This document shows, in pieces, positions 60,376-64,000 of a DNA stretch of 64,000 nucleotides (positions are counted from its first letter, which is position 1; each line of letters opens with the position of its first letter). The DNA lies in contig NW_022985086.1 in NCBI RefSeq assembly GCF_010015585.1, positions 225,813 through 289,812 of the forward strand, written 5' to 3'. The notes under the pieces were generated by a model. The model saw nothing but the letters and a program-made list of their open reading frames with translations. It searched no databases and was not told the DNA's origin. This DNA comes from Eremomyces bilateralis CBS 781.70 (taxonomy: Eukaryota > Ascomycota > Dothideomycetes > Eremomycetales > Eremomycetaceae). Both the position numbers and the translations under genes were made by a program.

Positions 60376-62676
60376 CATGATGATGTCAAACGCTATGGCT
60401 CCGCTGGGTACTATGAATCGCTCTATACAGATGACCTAACCCCAGCATTGCGCCCTATCACAGACGCGACAGAAAGAGGAGTCCGCTCTATATGGAGGAA
60501 GGGGACAGAGTATGTAATAATGGCTAAGATTTACCAAGTTCTTAACTAACTGTCCATAACTCTGACTAGATATTGTTCGCTCCGAATCCTTAACCCCGAT
60601 GCTCTTACCCGCCTGCAAAATATTAGCGTGGCCGAGATCCGACGGTTCATGCATTGGTATCTCGACAGTCATGCCGTGACGAAGCTGAGTTCCTTGTATG
60701 TGCTGATGCGTTACTGGCGGATGATGTATGCTCGGAAGTTGTACCAACGGCTTGACCTTGTCCTCGCTTCGGATATGAAAGATGTAAGGCCGTGGTTCCC
60801 TTTCTAGAGACGCTCTCTTAGTAACGTATGAGCAGTTCATTGGCACCGTCCTCAAAGGCGAGTATAATTTGAGTGAAGGCATGAAAGACAAGCCTGTCAC
60901 GAATGTGGACGATGTATACTTACTACTATATCACCACTACGCACTATCGAACGAATACTATGCGCATGAGCGCGAACGGGTTCAGCATAGTTCGATCATT
61001 CTCTTTATGATAGGCACCTCTGCCAGGCCATCAACGCTCGTTGAAGGAGGGGGCTACTACAACACGAATGAATGCCTGAAGTACAAGGATATTGAGATAT
61101 TTAAGGTTAGGAATCCGGAGCTTCCCTCTCAATAAGTGTTTATTATGAGAGTCAGGCTCCGGCTTCTCAAAGGCAAAAGGGACAAGGGCCTGCCGTAAGT
61201 ATTATGTACCCCTCTTGACCTCACGTCAGCTAAGTTTACGAAAGGATTAAGGTGGTGTTTTGTGAGCGAGATGATAATCTCGCATTTTGCGCCATTCCGC
61301 AAGTTTTAAGCCTCGCCTTTGCAGATAACGCATTCGAAAGCGACTGGATCAAGCGGCCTAAGGACTTGTATACGTTTTCAGTCCCATTTCACCTGCAAAG
61401 TGTGCAGCTACATTGGAAAGAGTCAATGCAGGACATTCCGATTTTCCGACGATCTGTTGCTCGCGGCGGGGAGGTGACCATATCACCAGATAGGTCGATT
61501 CAATATATGACTCTCTATTACCAGAATGCGCGACTTGGTAAATCTGCTGGCCTTGCGGATACTCTGGGGCTATACAGCTATCGTAGAGGCGCCGGTGAAT
61601 CGATTGATTATAAGTGCACAATTTCACTTCTGTGTACATTCCCACGCCGGCAGTTCTCTTGTATCTTTTTCCTTTCTTTCTTGCCCTTATTATGGCTTCT
61701 CTCGCTGATATCATTTCCAGGCGTAGCGGGTTCAGATATGCGGAGCTTTGTCATGGGCCATGCTCGTGCAAGTCTCTTTAAGCGATATTACCGCAATAGC
61801 GTTGTCCAGTTCGACTCGGTATCCGCATTCCTCGAAGTGCCTTCTAAAGATGCGCTTATCAAACTGGCTGGGCATATGAGCTTGACCCGAGATCCCTCCG
61901 CGGCCGATTCGATAAAAGTCGAGAACTCAGCAATTGACTGCGACCCTGGTATCCAACAAATCCAAAAGTTGTGCCTTCAGCTTCGGAAAAATCTAACTAA
62001 AACTTTCGGAAAGATCAAGAACGGAACAGGGACAGAGCTCTACGAGAAGTACCAGAGCGAGCAAAGACATTTACGCAGCGAGAGGATGAGGCTGAAGCGG
62101 GAACTTGAGGAAGAAGCCAGGCGACAGTATTTTAGGATAGCGGGGACTAGGTACATTGATAAACAGCGACGCGGCATCGCTCGTGAGTATATAGAGCCTA
62201 AACCTATATCCCAATTCGAGGAAAGGGAGAGACTGGCAGTGCTCCTCTTCCAGAACCGAGATATTAGGGAAGTGTCTAAGGAAGAGCTATATACACAACG
62301 CATAGCAGCGATAGACAACCTGATTAACCTATGCGGTCGGCATATGCCCCGCCCTGCGCCGCGTCGTCATCTCTCGTTGCGAGACAAGTCTCTAGAAGAG
62401 GTCCCTGAGGAGAAGGACATAGACACCGACCTCTTCCCCTTGGTGTGTCCGGGCACGCAATGCCTGTTCTGTCTCGGTAATTAAGGACTAGGCCCGCAGT
62501 CCAGAACATTCGCGTTTTCTCGAAAGGATATTCTAAAGGACCACGTTAAGAAGCATCTGCGCCACCACGATTGGTCGAAAGAGCCGGAATGTCCTTACCC
62601 GCTCTGCGAGGAGGTGTTAAGCTCCGAGATGCACTTTAAGAACCACGCGGCCCGGGTTCACAACATTTTCTTTTAG
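60376..62676 (+). pseudogene. DUF3435 tyrosine recombinase, Starship captain family (decayed)
   Basis: Spliced reading: about 60376-60509, 60570-60783, 60836-61194, 61245-61594 and 61721-62676. Introns have good borders (GTATGT...CTAG, GTAAGG...GCAG, GTAAGT...AAAG, GTGAAT...CCAG). The N-terminal part (ISVAEIRRFMHWYLDSH, SSLYVLMRYWRMMYARK) and core (FIGTVLKGEYNL, GTSARPSTLVEGG, VFIMRVRLRLLKGKR, FCERDDNLAFCAIPQVLSLAFADNAFES) match DUF3435. The catalytic-like arrangement is YSYRRGAG (Arg), then MGHARASLFKRYY (His, Tyr). A C2H2-like C-terminal region (CLFC; CPYPLC...HFKNHAARVH) is present. It is inactivated by TAA at 61133-61135 and TAA at 62482-62484, and no start ATG was found. Known DUF3435 genes sit at the 5' end of Starship elements, whose cargo would lie to the right. 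Confidence 0.82.
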
Positions 62677-63055
62677 ATATATCACAGTCTCATCTATCCA
62701 GAGAAGGTTGGGCGAGGGCAACTGAGGAATAGTGCGTCGCATTACGTGGGGCCGATGATTAAGCAAGTTCACTGCTTAAGCTCAGGGGCTGCAGACACAA
62801 CGCAAATGATTATTGACAATTCCGATTGTCTACGTATCTTAAGACTTAGGGAACTTGACCTTGAAAAGTGCAGGGAATTACCGGGAGTTCTCAAGGTCAT
62901 TTTCCTTCGAGGCTTTGCTGTACAGTCGTTGTTGTTGATTCATTTACCCTGACCTCTCCCGTGGGATACTCTATGCAGGCTACCACTACTCAGGTCTACC
63001 ATATTCTTCCAGCTAATTTACACTGTACCGCTGCATGCACGAAGTTTTTGCCTCG
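62677..63055. other. intergenic between recombinase relic and LINE remnant
   Basis: No gene supported; only short frames. Confidence 0.4.
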
Positions 63056-63440
63056 TTAAGGCCTACGGTGATCACCATGTCCGCGACCCCTGATTTGAGG
63101 TCGTCCTGGAGCTCTTGCTGTGTATCTCTTAGATGCTTCCGCAAAGTCAAGTACTGCGTCTAGGACGTCGCTGTCAACTGTCCATCTCTTGGTTCTTCCT
63201 TGATCCTGAGGTCTCCCTCTAAGCATTCCGGTGATACTGTTGAAAGCGTCTCCTATCTTCTTCTGAGGCTGTTGTCTTAGCTCTCTGGGATTCGGACAGT
63301 CCACTAGGACATGTACCACCGTCTCTCTTGCTCCGCATTCGCATTAGTCATCATCTCGAAAGCCGTGGATTTTGGCATGAGATGCAAGCCACGAGTGCCC
63401 TGTTCTGAGCTGCGTTAGTAGGTATGTACGCCCTGTTCCT
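63056..63440 (-). pseudogene. 3' remnant of a LINE (Tad-like) retrotransposon ORF2
   Basis: Minus strand reads LRTGHSWLASHAKIHGFRDDD, a TAA stop, then CECGARETVVHVLVDCPNPRELR in the same frame. This is the pattern of the HxxxCxC...C region at the end of LINE reverse transcriptase polyproteins (CECG...ET..H.L..CP). The reverse-transcriptase core is absent, so it is a 5'-truncated, mutated copy. Confidence 0.7.
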
Positions 63441-63662
63441 CTGTCGAGACTGCCAGAGCAGCAAGCAGGGGAGACGGGTTGGGAAAGGCACTATTTCTTA
63501 AACACTCTCAATAATAGCACCAATCAGGTTTTAAAGCCTTTGGATTTCTAATCAAACATTACTCATCGGCTGTCGCCACTCGTGCTATTCATGTAGTATA
63601 TAAAAGATACCATCTGTAAGGAAGGTGGGCGGGGAGGAGGTTAAATAAAGCTTAAGGAAATA
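63441..63662. other. short intergenic segment
   Basis: No feature seen; holds the 3' flank of the WD40 gene. Confidence 0.4.
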
Positions 63663-64000
63663 TCACAAAGTAAGTTCCATGGTCATAACTCTTCCAGATA
63701 TATATCCGAAAGCAACAATATCCCCATACACAGCAATGCAGTGTGGCCGATACTCGGGAGGAAGCCAAAGGATCCGCTCTGTATGGCTACTCACCCAGTG
63801 GCCATTGACAAAGATAGAGGATGGATGTTGTATACCGGTCACACCTATACCACCAGAGAGAGGTGATAAAATAGGCAAGGATCCACGGTCCGTCTGGAGA
63901 GAGGTACCGTCATCGGAGAAAGAGAGAGCGTAGACGATGTTTCCAATATCGAGCGTCTGCTGCAGCGCGCCCGACCCGGCGTCCCACAGCTTGACCGTCC
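63663..64000 (-). CDS. C-terminal end of a NACHT-WD40-type protein (partial)
   Basis: The frame is open to the window edge and begins inside a WD40 blade (TVKLWDAGSGALQQTLD). It continues YALSFSDDGTSLQTDRGSLPI and the conserved tail WVSSHTERILWLPPEYRPHCIAVYGDIVAFGYISGRVMTMEL, ending at 63663. This tail is characteristic of the WD40 half of fungal NLR-like STAND proteins related to HET-E/NWD proteins, which act in self/non-self recognition. The NACHT domain would be beyond the right edge. No break is seen in the visible part. Confidence 0.82.
   Translation of the reverse strand, partial: TVKLWDAGSGALQQTLDIGNIVYALSFSDDGTSLQTDRGSLPILSPLSGGIGVTGIQHPSSIFVNGHWVSSHTERILWLPPEYRPHCIAVYGDIVAFGYISGRVMTMELTL

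Overview
This is a gene-dense nuclear window from a filamentous ascomycete. Genes carry several short introns (about 45-130 nt) with GTATGT/GTAAGT donors, CTAAC/CTGAC-like branch sites and CAG/TAG/AAG acceptors. The gene content (KDM4-type demethylase, SepB/Ctf4, fungal Tom5, Chz1, complex I 20.8 kDa subunit, DUF3435 recombinase, NACHT-WD40 tail) fits Pezizomycotina, probably Eurotiomycetes; the class is an inference. Exon-intron models below were built by hand from reading frames, splice motifs and family knowledge.

Layout. 1-6 kb: an isochorismatase-like hydrolase and then about 4.8 kb with no convincing gene. 6.3-47.9 kb: a housekeeping block with a KDM4 histone demethylase, FAD monooxygenase, RAD57, an alpha/beta hydrolase, ORC5, ATP synthase beta (ATP2), mitochondrial ClpX (with a 155-base assembly gap), glycogen branching enzyme, a very large proline-rich zinc-knuckle protein, adenylate kinase, IWS1, a tiny four-exon TOM5, NUP57, the complex I 20.8 kDa subunit, Ctf4/SepB and CHZ1. 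Several pairs are divergent (RAD57/hydrolase, ClpX/branching enzyme, IWS1/TOM5, Ctf4/CHZ1). 48-64 kb: an accessory, repeat-rich segment with a roughly 215-bp tandem repeat, a decayed Helitron helicase, a single-pass membrane protein, a dienelactone hydrolase, a Ser/Thr-rich mucin-like membrane protein, a broken secreted-protein gene, a decayed DUF3435 tyrosine recombinase (the Starship 'captain' family), a LINE remnant, and the end of a NACHT-WD40-type protein running off the window.

The housekeeping genes cover chromatin and replication (KDM4, ORC5, Ctf4, RAD57, CHZ1, IWS1), mitochondria (ATP2, ClpX, TOM5, complex I), energy and carbon metabolism (adenylate kinase, branching enzyme) and nuclear transport (NUP57). 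They look like an ordinary syntenic block, not a pathway cluster.

The two observations I rate highest are the captain-type recombinase relic at 60.4-62.7 kb and a recurrent composition pattern. In many exons the third codon position starts mainly C and switches to mainly G before the exon ends, so the two halves of the same exon are compositionally complementary.
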